From assembly GCF_905220565.1 (NCBI RefSeq), contig NC_059403.1, forward strand, positions 4,526,001 to 4,590,000: a stretch of DNA of 64,000 bases, in the 5' to 3' direction. The notes under the pieces were generated by a model that ran no database searches, was not told the DNA's origin, and was given only the letters and a program-made list of their open reading frames with translations. The DNA comes from Melitaea cinxia. Its lineage: Eukaryota; Arthropoda; Insecta; Lepidoptera; Nymphalidae. Position 1 is the stretch's first letter. Every line of letters starts with the position of its first letter. Positions 46,535 through 57,579 of this stretch are shown in pieces. A program made the position numbers and the translations under genes.

Positions 46535-48020
46535 ATTATAATATTCGGTTAGATTAATACTAACTATAATACGAACTAGCTTGCAATTTTTCACTATTAG
46601 ATTAATATCGCTTCGCCTATTATCTGGAAAAATTTGAGTTTAATTTTATGACAAATCACAGCCCGAAAATGTAGATCTTAAAATTTCTCGTGATTTCTTT
46701 TCACATTGTCATATTCATTTTATTACTTCTTAAGCTAGCTTAGCTAAAGCACTTCAAAACCTGCAAACCCAAATTTGTACCGGTGACCTTTCAATTACTT
46801 TCACCGGAAATTTTCCGTTCATAGTTATGTTATATAACTAACAATAATAATTATATAAATAAAGATGTGATTAACTATAAAAGGATCAGATAACTGAATT
46901 TTAATCATCTATCATAATTATAATGTGTTCGCAGAACTAATAGAAACAAAATATTTTATCAAAAATTTTGCTAGTCAAAAATTGCATGATTAAAAACTCT
47001 TCAACAAATTAATATTTATTATTGTTATTTTATCATAAATAATTACGATAAATTTTTATTTTACGTACCTATTTTATTTATTTTTTGAGAAATTGATCTG
47101 TAATCACTTACATGTACTTGAATTGAGAGAAAAAAAATACTTTGACACGCTTATATTTACGTTTTCTTTTGAAGTTTTCGTGTAAGTAGAACAATTAAGA
47201 TCAATTTCATACCCTATACAAATTAATTACGAACTGTAATATAATTTATTATTCGTGCTACCAACATTCCAATACAATACAAGTGCATATAAATTAAACA
47301 AAAATATTTAACATACTAACAATATGTTTATTTTAATACTTTTAATTTAATTGCATATTCATGTTGTTACATGACTTCTTTTTAACTTGCAATCGTTTAT
47401 GTATAAAGCTTTAATTGATACATGTTTTAATTGATATAAAACCTGTTTTTTTAATATAAAAGACTTGTATAGAGTGTTTTTATTAACATGATGAGAAATA
47501 AAAGCATAATGAAATCATAGCTATTGTCATCTCTATTATATTCTTATCTGTAATGTCGTCGACATTAACTGAAAATTTTTATAAACTACATGTCGAAATT
47601 TCGAAAAAAGCGTCATGTAAATCATAGTTTTTAACGTTTGCTTATTCAATAGTTAATTTTATTGATTTTTTAGCAATGAACTCTATTTAATAGTACTGTA
47701 ACAACCATAAGATATAGAAATATTTTTAAATAAATTCAAACACGCTGTGTTATAAATTTCGAAATTCGTAATTCTATCTTTTCTGCACCTTGTTTATTGT
47801 AAAAGAACTTATCCTCGACCAATTATAAATAATACAAGTTATCAAGATAAATCTTAAGATAAATAGGTGTCAATTTCCATTTCGCTGTAATACTTTATTA
47901 ATTTATTTACTGCATATTTATCGCCATATTGAGCATGAAATATTTTACTAAATTAAAAAATATATAAGTTTTTTTTTTTTTGTAAGAAACGTTTTTGTTG
48001 TTATTGGAAATAATACTCTC
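46535..48020. other. AT-rich DNA, no feature seen
   Basis: No exon, RNA gene or repeat family recognised. Confidence 0.35.
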
Positions 48021-48027
48021 TCTCTAG

Positions 48028-48170
48028 CAGTGACGTAGCGTGGGGGGGCAGGGAGGGTATCGTACCCCGGGCGCTACTCACAAAGAGGCGCCAAATGGTC
48101 TGCAAAACAAAAAATTACTGGATATGGTTTTCAATGGGGGACGCTAAAAAGATAATGTACTCCGGGTTCG
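48028..48170 (+). mobile_element. possible hAT-like terminal fragment
   Basis: CAGTGACGTAGCGTGGGGGG followed by a GC-rich segment resembles the CAGTGGCGTAG-type ends of insect hAT MITEs. The other end and the 8-bp duplication were not found. Confidence 0.3.
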
Positions 48171-48424
48171 AGTTAAAAATAAAATTAAAATTATGAAAAT
48201 ATTTAAGTATCGACGAATAATATTTAAATATTACTCACGTATTTAAATATCGAAGCATAATTCATTAGTTTTAATTTATTTTAATACTTAATTTGACAAT
48301 ACATAATTTTTATTGCTAAGTAATGGGGTGCGTTTTACTGGCTAAGATTTTTATTAGAACTCACTTCAAAATTAAACTTATTAGATTTGAAATACATAAA
48401 TTAACAAATGTCTTATCCTTTTTT

Positions 48425-51400
48425 GTTGCCGTGTGGTTTCCGGCTCAAAAGAATCGTACCACCCCATTTCTTCCCAGGGAGTCGTAAAAGGCGACTAAGG
48501 GAACTCAAACTAGACCTTCTAGTTTGCGTAGTTATTCACCATCCAGGAAATGGAAAATTCCGTTATTAAACCCGGAAGGAGTCTCCGTTAGGCGTTCTCG
48601 CAGCTGATTCCTGCAACCGAACTGGCTCCGCACGTATCGGCTTGCCGTTCCTGCGGATTAAGTCAGCTAGGTCGAGAGGGTGGGCGTGGGTCTTGGGCAA
48701 CCCTGCGTTTTCCTTAATCTGTGTCCCAGGCGACGCAGTGTCTGTGGAGAGGTCACTCTGCCCACGACAGCGCTGCTGCGTGGAAAACAACACGGGGAGT
48801 GGCAGTGACCGGTTATAAGTCCGCATATAATAGGCGTCAAGTGCGGGCGCCAGGGGTCACTCCCGTCAGTGGGAGGGTTCATCGAAAACCCATTGATCGG
48901 TTACCGCCCGCTTAAACCGGGCAGCCCCCGGCCAATTAGGTACCGATCCGCCTCGTCGTGGATTTGCTTCTTTAGGGTGTAGGAAGCACTAGTAAATCTA
49001 GAAAGTTCACGTCGTTACCAACCACACCTGGACCTAAGCAGCAATTAAAAATACACACCAAAAACCCACTTTTCATGCGTTTATCGACATGGAATGTCCG
49101 TACAATGAGGACAGGCTTCCCAGACACCAATGGAAGCTCAAATGGCGCTGACGACCTGCGCAAAACTGCCTTAATCGATGTCGAGCTCAAAAGACTTAAC
49201 ATAGCGGTTTCCGCACTGCAAGAGACCAGACTACCGGACGAAGGCTCAATACGCGAGGCCTCATATACATTTTTCTGGAAGGGAAGGGACTCTACTGCCG
49301 CACGTGAGCATGGCGTTGGTTTCGCAATCCGCAATGATCTCCTTTCCGCAATGGAAACTCCTCGAGGAATTTCGGAGCGCATTATGGTGTTGAGGATGCG
49401 AAGCAACTGCGGCTTTGTTACTTTTATTTCCGCATATGCCCCAACACTAGTTTCACCTGACGAAGCCAAAGACCAATTTTACGACCAACTCACTGAGACG
49501 GTACGTGGCGTAAGTTCTAGTGACAGGCTTTACATCTTGGGTGACTTTAACGCCCGGGTCGGCCAGGACAGCTCTGCTTGGCCCGATTGTGTGGGTCCCC
49601 ACGGCATTGGAAAACTCAACGAGAACGGACAACGTTTACTTGAGTTCTGCTCGAGCCAATTGCTGTGTGTGACCAATACTTTCTTCAAGGGTAAGCCTAT
49701 GCGTAGGGTGTCCTGGAAGCACCCTCGCTCTGGTCACTGGCACCAGCTAGACCTAGTCCTCACCAGAAGAAAAGACCTCCGCGAAACCATTCACACGCGT
49801 ACATTCCACAGCGCTGAATGTGACACTGATCATTCCCTAGTAGTAACACGTGTAGCCCTGATCCACAAAAAGATTCATTCGTCCAAACCACCTGGTAAGA
49901 AGAAATTAGACCTTCCTAAAACTAGGCATGACGATTTGATTCGTGATTTTGAGGATTTGGTACGTAAGGAGACTGAAACTTGGAATGTAAATGCGACCGT
50001 CGAAGACGAATGGAGCAATGTCAGAACTCTTCTCACGGAAACAGCTGCCAAAGCTTTCGGCTATCAGAGAGCTAAATCTCAAGACTGGTTCACTGAAAAT
50101 ATAGAGCAACTTTCACCCTTGCTTGACTCTAAACGCGACGCTGCTCTTGCTCACCGTCTGAATCCTAATCCAAAGACGCGCGAAGAGCTTACAATTTCTA
50201 AAGCAGCTCTTCAACGCAGCACACGCCACTTTGCGAATGTCTATTGGACCAATATTTGCCACAACATCCAAGCGTGTGCAGACTCAGGAAACTTCAGCGG
50301 TGTGTACTCTGGTATAAAACAGGCCATCGGCCCAGTTTCCAAAAAGACAGCTCCCCTTAAAGAAGCTGATGGCTCTGTTATAACAGATCGTCATCGACAA
50401 ATGGAACGTTGGGTAGAACACTTCACCACTCTCTATGCAACTCCAGTCAGCATCGAACCGGAGGCTGTTCAGAGCATGCCTAAACTGGATACTTGGAGTC
50501 AATTAGACGACCTACCTACTATAAGGGAATACCACATTGCTGTAAAGCAGCTTAAGCGCGGTAAGAGTCCTGGTAGTGATGGAACCCAAGCAGAAATACT
50601 CAAACTTAAGTGCGTGTCACCTATTCTGCACAGTCTGCTGTGTAAGTGCTGGGAGGCGGGGTGCGTGCCTCGGGATATGCGTGATGCCAACATCATCACA
50701 CTATACAAAGGGAAAGGGGATCGCGGCGATTGCAACTCCTACCGTGGCATTTCCCTTTTGAGCTCAGTCGGCAAGCTATTTGGACGTGTAATATTAGGAA
50801 AGCTCCAAAAACTTGCAAATCGCGTATATCCTGAGGCACAGTGTGGTTTTCGCCCCCGGCGTTCCACAGTCGATATGATTTTCTCCCTTCGCCAATTACA
50901 GGAGAAGTGCAGAGAGCAGAAAACGCCATTGTACGTGGCGTTTGTTGACTTAAATAAGGCCTTCGATACCGTCAGCAGGGAGGGTCTTTATACTGCACTG
51001 AAATGCATTGGGTGTCCACCGAAACTCTTGAGCCTTGTTCAATCCTTTCACGAGGATATGAAGGGCGCTGTAGTTTTTGATGGCCAAACGTCTGATCGGT
51101 TCGAAATGCGTAGGGGTGTCCGTCAGGGCTGCGTGTTGGCTCCTACCCTGTTTGGTATATTCTTTTCGATTATCCTAAGAACTGCTTTCGGCGATAGCCA
51201 ACAGGGTATCCACCTTCATACAAGAGTAGACGGAAAGCTATTCAACATCTCACTGCTTCAAGCTAAACAAAAGCGTCATGATCTTTTCGTTGACTCTTTG
51301 TTATTTGCCGATGATGCAGCTTTTGTGGCAAACTCAGTTCTCGAGCTTCAAACAATCATGGACAAATTTTCCAAAGCATGCACTTTGTTTTCCATGTCCA

Positions 51401-52287
51401 TAAACCCCAAAAAAACTGTGGTTCTAGCGCAAGGCAGTGCAGAAATACCTGCAATAATGCTGGATAGCACTGCTTTACAAGTGGTTGATAGGTTCTGCTA
51501 CCTGGGATCGACTGTCTCGAACAATCTCTCTCTAGAAGCAGAGATCAATACTCGCATCGGAAAAGCGGCGACTACGTTCGGGCGGCTCAGTACAAGAGTG
51601 TGGAACAACAAACATCTTACCAACAGGACCAAGATGATAGTATTTCAGGCCTGTGTTTTGAGCACGCTCTTGTACGGAGCGGAGACGTGGACGTCCTATG
51701 CGAAGCAAGAACGTCAGATTAACACTTTTTATATGCGCTGCCTACGGAACATCCTGGGTATAAGTTGGAAAGACAGAGCGACCAACGAGAGGGTTCTACA
51801 AATTGCGCGGATGCCCAGTCTAACTGCCATGCTAAAACAGCGTCGGCTGCGTTGGTTGGGGCATGTACACCGGATGGACCCCTCTCGACTTCCGCGGCAG
51901 ATCATGCTTGGCGCAGTTGCGAACGCAAGGAGGGATGTTGGGAGGCCTTTGCTCCGTTTTAAAGACTGCGCCAAGCGCGATATGGTCGCTTTTAACATAA
52001 ATCACAACAGCTGGGAAAAGTTAGCCGAGAACAGAGACCAATGGCGTAAGAGCGTGAAGGATGGTCAACAACATCACGATGAAGCCTGGTTTGGACTCTT
52101 ATCGGACAGGAGAAACAAAAAACACCAGAACAGCGACATCAGTGACACTAGCACATCTTTTCCTTGTTCGGTGTGTGGTAGAATCTGCCGCTCCCGTATC
52201 GGCTTGTACAGCCATCAGAAGAAATGCTCTTCAGACACCGCTTAAATCGTCTGGAATAGACGTAGGGGCCTATGATGATGATGATGA
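48425..52287 (+). mobile_element. full-length RTE-like LINE with 11-bp target duplication
   Basis: 3863 bp bounded by TATCCTTTTTT at 48414-48424 and 52288-52298. A GC-rich ~650-bp 5' UTR is followed by one long ORF and a 42-bp 3' end closing with a GAT repeat. It inserted at the left end of an AACCGACTTC-type MITE (52299-52871), whose own first bases are part of the duplicated target. The single ORF, short 3' UTR and trinucleotide tail fit the RTE group. An exact clade (RTE, RTE-X, Proto2) cannot be set by eye. Confidence 0.9.
49075..52245 (+). CDS. LINE endonuclease/reverse transcriptase, intact
   Basis: 1056 codons without interruption. An apurinic-type endonuclease domain comes first: LSTWNVRTM (3-11), QETR (49-52, metal-binding Glu), LGDFNARVG (~155), HWHQLDLVL (~222), CDTDHSLVV (~249). 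The reverse transcriptase follows: SPGSDGTQAEIL (~497), RGISLLSSVGKLF, AQCGFRPRRSTVDMI, FVDLNKAFD (~623), RRGVRQGCVLAPTLFGIFFS, and catalytic FADD (~744-747). The C-terminus has CX2CX12HX3C (CSVCGRICRSRIGLYSHQKK... ~1031-1051), a probable nucleic-acid-binding zinc finger. It would nick target DNA and copy its own RNA there. All key residues are present, so the protein could be active. No separate ORF1 is seen. Confidence 0.93.
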   Translation: MRLSTWNVRTMRTGFPDTNGSSNGADDLRKTALIDVELKRLNIAVSALQETRLPDEGSIREASYTFFWKGRDSTAAREHGVGFAIRNDLLSAMETPRGISERIMVLRMRSNCGFVTFISAYAPTLVSPDEAKDQFYDQLTETVRGVSSSDRLYILGDFNARVGQDSSAWPDCVGPHGIGKLNENGQRLLEFCSSQLLCVTNTFFKGKPMRRVSWKHPRSGHWHQLDLVLTRRKDLRETIHTRTFHSAECDTDHSLVVTRVALIHKKIHSSKPPGKKKLDLPKTRHDDLIRDFEDLVRKETETWNVNATVEDEWSNVRTLLTETAAKAFGYQRAKSQDWFTENIEQLSPLLDSKRDAALAHRLNPNPKTREELTISKAALQRSTRHFANVYWTNICHNIQACADSGNFSGVYSGIKQAIGPVSKKTAPLKEADGSVITDRHRQMERWVEHFTTLYATPVSIEPEAVQSMPKLDTWSQLDDLPTIREYHIAVKQLKRGKSPGSDGTQAEILKLKCVSPILHSLLCKCWEAGCVPRDMRDANIITLYKGKGDRGDCNSYRGISLLSSVGKLFGRVILGKLQKLANRVYPEAQCGFRPRRSTVDMIFSLRQLQEKCREQKTPLYVAFVDLNKAFDTVSREGLYTALKCIGCPPKLLSLVQSFHEDMKGAVVFDGQTSDRFEMRRGVRQGCVLAPTLFGIFFSIILRTAFGDSQQGIHLHTRVDGKLFNISLLQAKQKRHDLFVDSLLFADDAAFVANSVLELQTIMDKFSKACTLFSMSINPKKTVVLAQGSAEIPAIMLDSTALQVVDRFCYLGSTVSNNLSLEAEINTRIGKAATTFGRLSTRVWNNKHLTNRTKMIVFQACVLSTLLYGAETWTSYAKQERQINTFYMRCLRNILGISWKDRATNERVLQIARMPSLTAMLKQRRLRWLGHVHRMDPSRLPRQIMLGAVANARRDVGRPLLRFKDCAKRDMVAFNINHNSWEKLAENRDQWRKSVKDGQQHHDEAWFGLLSDRRNKKHQNSDISDTSTSFPCSVCGRICRSRIGLYSHQKKCSSDTA

Positions 52288-52298
52288 TATCCTTTTTT

Positions 52299-52871
52299 AA
52301 CCAAATTACAAAAAAGGAGGAGGTTCTCAATTCGGCTGTATTTTTTTATGTATGTTACTTCAGAACTTTTGACTGGGTCGACCAATTTCGACAAATATTT
52401 TTTAATCGAAAGGTGGTGTGTGCCAATTGGTCCCATTTAAATTTATTTGAGATCTAACAACTACTTTTCGAGTTATATGTAATAATGCGTTTTTACTTGA
52501 CGCTTTTTTCGTCGACCTACATTGTATTATACCGCACAACTTTCTACTGGATGTACCGATTTTAATAATTCTTTTTTTGTTAGAAAAGAAATATCCTTAG
52601 CTTAGTACCATGATAAGGAAACCAGGATCTGATGATGGGATCCCAGAGAAATCGAGGGAAACTCTTGAAAATCCGCAATAATTTTTTACTGGGTGTACCG
52701 ATTTTGATAATTTTTAATTTAATCAAAAGCTGGTGTTTATCCTGTGGTCACATATAAATTTTATCGAGATCTGATAACTACTTTTTGAGTAATCTTTGAT
52801 AACGCGTAGTTACTTGACTATTTTTTCGTCGATTTACGTTGTATTACTCGTCGATGTAATTGAAGTCGGTT
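52299..52871 (+). mobile_element. MITE with AACCGACTTC-type termini, longest copy
   Basis: Starts AACCAAATTACAAAAAAGGA (decayed left end) and closes with GAAGTCGGTT at 52862-52871. Contains two copies of an internal module (ACTGGGTCGACC/ACTGGGTGTACC ... GATTTT). Confidence 0.65.
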
Positions 52872-53274
52872 TTTTTTTCGTTTGCGAGCAAACACAATTA
52901 TGTCCACTGTATAATCTATAGCAATATTAAAACTCATAAAATGTACCACAAAGGAGGATTAGTCAAGAAAATAAAAAAAACAAACACGACCGGAAGTAAA
53001 ACATTCCCAACATTAATCACAAACGTTTTAATTTACGTACAGATAAATACAATTGATTTTTTTTATCTCACACTTGTATCATTCACTACTACTGTTTTTT
53101 ATATACCTTCTCAAGCATGTATCATAAGCTTATCAAAGTTTTTAGCAAAAATTCTAAGCATATCTGTTTGTATATCAATTTTCCCTTTTATATTGTGTAA
53201 GGTAAGCAAACGATCACGAATTAAATTTCTTGATTTTTAGATTGATTTGATTGCTTAATGATTGATATTGATAT
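52872..53274. other. AT-rich DNA, no supported gene
   Basis: An open frame at 52860-53240 starts inside the MITE end and has no domain or splice context. Confidence 0.3.
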
Positions 53275-53470
53275 ACTGAGGTAGGACACTGCAAGAATTA
53301 TCGTCCAAAAAATTTGGCACAGCCCGACGAGACAATAACCTCAACATTACAAATATCACAGCTAAATAAAAGGGAGATATAGCTCCGGGATAGGATCGGG
53401 GTTAGAGTCGACAACGCGCTTGCGATGCTCCTGGTGTTGCAGGCGCACTGTACGTTTGCTTGCCAAAACT
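53275..53470 (+). repeat. dispersed 'GGGCACAGCAGGAA' repeat, diverged
   Basis: TGAGGTAGGACACTGCAAGAA ... GCAACGCGCTTGCGATGCTC-type motifs in the same order as at 19040 (only partly matching). Confidence 0.5.
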
Positions 53471-53924
53471 TGCAAAAACAATCGTTTTAGCCTGTAATGA
53501 TAGTATGTACAGATGTTTGTTGTAGCTTGGACCCTAGTGTTTGTTACAAGTGTATTTCCGGAACATCTGAGATAAGATTTTATCCTAACAGAGCCATTTG
53601 ATTTTAATGCGTTTACGAGTATTTACTTATTACGTTAAATCAATATTATACTCAAGTAAAGTTAGAACGCATGACTAGTCGCTACTGAAACAAGATGACA
53701 ATAAAATGATTCCCACGCTAACTCACGGATTCGCCTTGAAACACACATAAGGGATTTCTGTGTTACAGTTTAAATAAAGAAAATACAGGTTGTAAGAGAA
53801 AAATTTGACCGTGAATTTGTAAATAAACCGTAAGTACAGAGAATAATTTGAAAATGGAAACGATGTTGTTATAATTCTTTAGAAATATTTTTATTATAAA
53901 AAATAATTAATAGTATTTGTATTG

Positions 53925-54065
53925 GGCTCGATTTTCCGCATTTAGACGCAAAGGTGGTCCATTATGCGTGAAAAGTGGGCTGACTAGTTCAGCCAGCCCA
54001 GCTCCTTCCAGAAGCTCAGAAGCCTCCTGGGGCGTTCACAGGCTTCTCGGATCGTCCAATAATTA
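53925..54065. repeat. GC-rich block, probable retroelement fragment
   Basis: Sharply bounded GC-rich segment (GAAGCTCAGAAGCCTCCTGG, GGCTTCTCGGATCGTCC) in AT-rich DNA. No frame is convincing; family unknown. Confidence 0.3.
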
Positions 54066-54129
54066 ATAGTATAAAACCTTTTTGCTTTTTAACTAATTTT
54101 AATAAGACTTCTACAAACTATAGCTACGT

Positions 54130-54275
54130 ACCTATATCATCATCATCATCATCATCATTATCATCATTTCAGCCTAACAAATTCCACTGCTGGACATAGG
54201 CCTCCACAAGTTCGCGCCAAAAATGACGAACTCACGTATTTTGCCCATAGTCCAGGCGGGTTGGTGACCGACGTA
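54130..54275 (-). mobile_element. short RTE-related element, 3' half
   Basis: (ATC)n at 54139-54170, then TCCACTGCTGGACATAGGCC and CAAGTTCGCGCCAAAAATG; the 5' half is missing. Confidence 0.6.
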
Positions 54276-54842
54276 CATAGATACAACAAAAAGTTTATAA
54301 TTTTGTACATCAAATGCCAATAAAACTATTATTAATATTTATTATTACTAGGTTTATGTTGATAAAATACTTAGAGAAAAGATATCAATCAAAACTCTGC
54401 AATAATATTTAATTTAAATCCGAATAAGTTACCTAAATAATTATTTTAAAATATTTTTAACAAATTTATATAACACACGTTAATTTGGTCTATATTTCAC
54501 ATTTATGGGTAATAAATCAAACAATGGCATTGAAGCATATTAGTCATTCTAGCTCACAAGACGCTCGCCGTACAGGATCTTAGACTAACCTATATTTATA
54601 TGCAAAGTATAATTAACGCCTCTAAAGCCTGCGAATTTGGCACGGTTCATAATCTTATTAATATAGTAGGTCACATACATGCCCACGTCCGTTTTGACAA
54701 ATGGTACAACTGCTATCGTATGATGGCCTCGGTTAGACGTGACTCGCCCACTGATATTCGCTATGGGCAAAGCTATGAGTTTTGTTATTGCATATCACTG
54801 TAATGCATGTGGCGAAATAGTGTAATGCAAAACGGTATATCG

Positions 54843-54886
54843 ATTAGATAGTTATCGATCGGATTATCGATCGATAACTATCTAAT
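54843..54886. repeat. perfect 19-bp inverted repeat, 6-base loop
   Basis: 54843-54861 (ATTAGATAGTTATCGATCG) and 54868-54886 are exact complements. The arms contain TTATCGAT, close to the DRE box TATCGATA. Confidence 0.8.
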
Positions 54887-55040
54887 TTAAACATTCTAGC
54901 TCGATTTATATATTTAACTATTTTCCAAATGCAATTATTTCATAAATGTATCACATAAACGAAGAGGTTTTAATAAAATTAAATTTTAAAAATATTTTAA
55001 GCAGGTGATGGTTGTATGTAATAAAGAGCAAGCAGTCTTA

Positions 55041-55360
55041 CTAGCTTCTGCGCGCGACTTCGTCCACGTGGAACTTTTAAAGGGGAACAATTCTGTAATA
55101 TATGATTTTTGCGAAAGTTTAACAGTTCACGCAGCGCACGCAGCGGAAGTTCTCAAAAGGAAAAAAAAAACTATTTTGAAACATTCTTCATTGGTGCTCC
55201 GCTCCTAATGGCCTCAGCGTGATGATATATAGCCTATAGCCTTCCTCAATAAATGGGCTATCTAACACTGAAAGAATTTTTCAAATCAGACTGGTAGCTC
55301 CTGAGATTAGCGCGTTCAAACAAACAAACAAACTCTTCAGCTTTATAATATTAGTATAGA
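55041..55360 (-). mobile_element. 320-bp non-autonomous Helitron, complete
   Basis: Minus strand: A|TCTATACTAATATTATAAAG at 55360; hairpin ending GACGAAGTCGCGCGCAGAAG then CTAG at 55041, host T next. Both flanks fit insertion between A and T. Confidence 0.7.
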
Positions 55361-55587
55361 TTAGGAGAATATAACATATCGACCAGGTTGTAAATTTTTG
55401 TTAGTTGATTTTTGTTAAAAAATTCCATTCACTCGTTTTTTTTTTAATAAGATATCGTCTACATCAAGGCAATATATATAAAGATAAAATTCTTTGGCAA
55501 ATAATTGGCATTAATACATTAATTTTCGACCAAATTTGATTACCTAAAAAGGTTATAGTGAGTCAATCTTAAAAGATAGATATACTG

Positions 55588-55941
55588 TCGCGGACATTTT
55601 TTTTTTTTTAGATCATTTAAAGAGGAATAATTCTTTCATACATATTTTTTGGGTAACTTGAACCGTTCACGCAGCGCACGCAACGGAAGCCTTCAAATAT
55701 GAATAGGTAATTTTCCCCGTTTTTGCAACGTTTTCCACGGATTCTTCGGTCCTATTGATCGAAGCAGAGCACGCTATTATCATCTCTTTATCGAGGAAGG
55801 CTTTAGCTGGGAAGGCTTTAGCTTCCTCGATAAATAGACTATCCAACAAAAAAATAATTTTTCAATTCGAACCAGTAGTTCCTGAGATTAGCACGTTCAA
55901 ACAAACAAACAAACGCTTCAGCTTTATAATATCAGTTTAGA
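55588..55941 (-). mobile_element. Helitron-like element, 3' end altered
   Basis: Same 5' half as the previous one, starting at 55941. In place of the hairpin-CTAG end it continues into CTGTCGCGGACA and a T-run. Confidence 0.5.
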
Positions 55942-56084
55942 TTAAATGCTTGTGATGAATGACGTATTTATTTAGATAAGGATTAATATCATGTTTATAG
56001 AAACACCTTCGCAAATAATGCAATATTTTAGAACAAATTTGGTTAGTATAAAAAAGGTTATAGAGCCAACCTTTAAAGATAGAC

Positions 56085-56403
56085 ATGTGCTGTCGCGGAC
56101 TTTTTTTTTAGAACTTTTAAAGGGAGACAATTTTGTCATATATGATTTTTGCAAAACTTTAACTGTTTCCGCGGCGCACGTAGCGGAAGCTCTCAAAAGG
56201 AAAAAAGAACCCCTGATTTTGAAACATTCTTCATTGGTGCTCCGTTCCTATTAGGCTTAGCGTGATGATTTATAGCCTATAACCTTTCTCGATAAACGAG
56301 CTATCTAACACTAAAATAATTTTTCAAATCAGACCAGTAGTTTCTGAGATTAGCGCGTTCAAGCAAACAAACAAACTCTTCAGCTTCATAATATTAGTAT
56401 AGA
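56085..56403 (-). mobile_element. Helitron-like element, third copy
   Basis: 5' end at 56403. Shares with the previous copy the extra CTGTCGCGGAC plus T-run and ~90 bp beyond it (GGTTATAGAGCCAACC region), so these two form a sub-family or a duplicated segment. Confidence 0.5.
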
Positions 56404-56659
56404 TTTAACAGTACAACACAGTAATTACAGTAATGTATAAATGTTACATTAATTTTAGGCGATAACTACATTCAAGATTACATGCACTTATAACATACAA
56501 TACTAGTTGCAGTGAAGTACCGATGCATGTTTAAAAAAAAATTAAAAATTATGGAATAACAAAAGCACGGGCATTATAAGCCTGTGGATATATCACTTAC
56601 ATAAAAAAAAAAAAACTAGAACTTAAGATATTGTTGTACAATACAATATTTAAAAAAAA

Positions 56660-56890
56660 AACGAGCGTGCTTTTGACCACACGACTGAAGTAAAAATAGG
56701 CCTGCACTATGTCTTAGATGTACGAAACGTAACTGGCTATGAGAGAAAGAGAGAAAGAAAATGTATGCTTGCACCTCTCTCTCTTGCTCCGTTCCCCTCG
56801 CCCCATCAACTTTTCAGAACCCTCTCATCACGCATTATCTAGCTAACTGCCCAAGTCAAGCGTACGTAAAAAAGCTTTACTTCAAAAGAT
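56660..56890 (+). repeat. dispersed repeat shared with 34780-34975
   Basis: ACGAGCGTGCTTTTGACCAC and TGTACGAAACGTAAC; longer than the other copy by a GA-rich insertion (GAGAGAAAGAGAGAAAG). Confidence 0.5.
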
Positions 56891-57123
56891 CAAAGAATTA
56901 AACAAAATCAATTTGTAACAAAATAATAAAAACGCCCTACACTTAAGCTTACTTTGCTGACAAAGTAAAAACAGTCAGTCAGTCTAGTACTGACAGTCGA
57001 ATACCTAGATAGCATTTTGTAACAAGTTTTTTCAGGAGATACTATTAAGCAGTATTAACTCCAATTGACAACACTAAAGTTGCGTTATATAATTCTTTCC
57101 AGTAAATTTATATAATATTACAG

Positions 57124-57325
57124 ATATATCCATTAAGGTTCGTTCGAGTAAGGCCATGCCCGAGGCATTTGTACTGGAATGGCTATGGAAACTGGCAACT
57201 GTGACTAACGAGGTTTTAAACATTTTTACTTTATATTAGTACCTTTAGGTGTAAGGTGTAATGGAACTGGGTCGACTCTTCTCAATTCCGTGATATTTAA
57301 TAATACGTCAAAACCATGCAATCTC
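57124..57325. other. codon-like segment with splice-like edges, unidentified
   Basis: Plus strand: after ATATTACAG (57123) a frame reads SIKVRSSKAMPEAFVLEW and on to TNE before a GTTTTA. Minus strand: after CGTTTCAG (57326) a frame reads RLHGFDVLLNITELRRVDPV and on to a TAA, or to a donor at AAAG|GTACTA. Neither is recognised. It may be an exon of an unknown gene or an old transposon remnant. Confidence 0.25.
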
Positions 57326-57512
57326 TGAAACGAAAAACGGATGATTTATATTTAAGCCATTATTTATTTGTAAGCCATTAGAATACGAGGTAAACTTAAT
57401 AGTCAAATCAGCTAATAAATAAGTTTCATAGTCATGTTATTTATGTATTATATGTATAGAGATAGGACCAAGCCTCTAGACGATCATGGTCACACGGACG
57501 GCCACGGAGATA

Positions 57513-57572
57513 CTGCTGTGTGGCTACGGCAATAAAGAATATAGCCACCCCCTCTCTTCCGTGGGTGTGTGA
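57513..57572 (+). mobile_element. 5' scrap of the RTE-related element
   Basis: GTGTGGCTACGGCAATAAAG and ATAGCCACCCCCTCTCTTCC only. Confidence 0.55.
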
Positions 57573-57579
57573 TACAAAT

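Noticed and set aside
48566..48915. Several frames in the LINE 5' UTR as an ORF1
   Set aside because: They overlap each other on both strands, show no RNA-binding or zinc-knuckle motif, and follow GC content only.
55005..56254. Similar 60-87-codon frames near 55.0, 55.7 and 56.0 kb as a gene family
   Set aside because: They translate the Helitron copies and share only that repeat.
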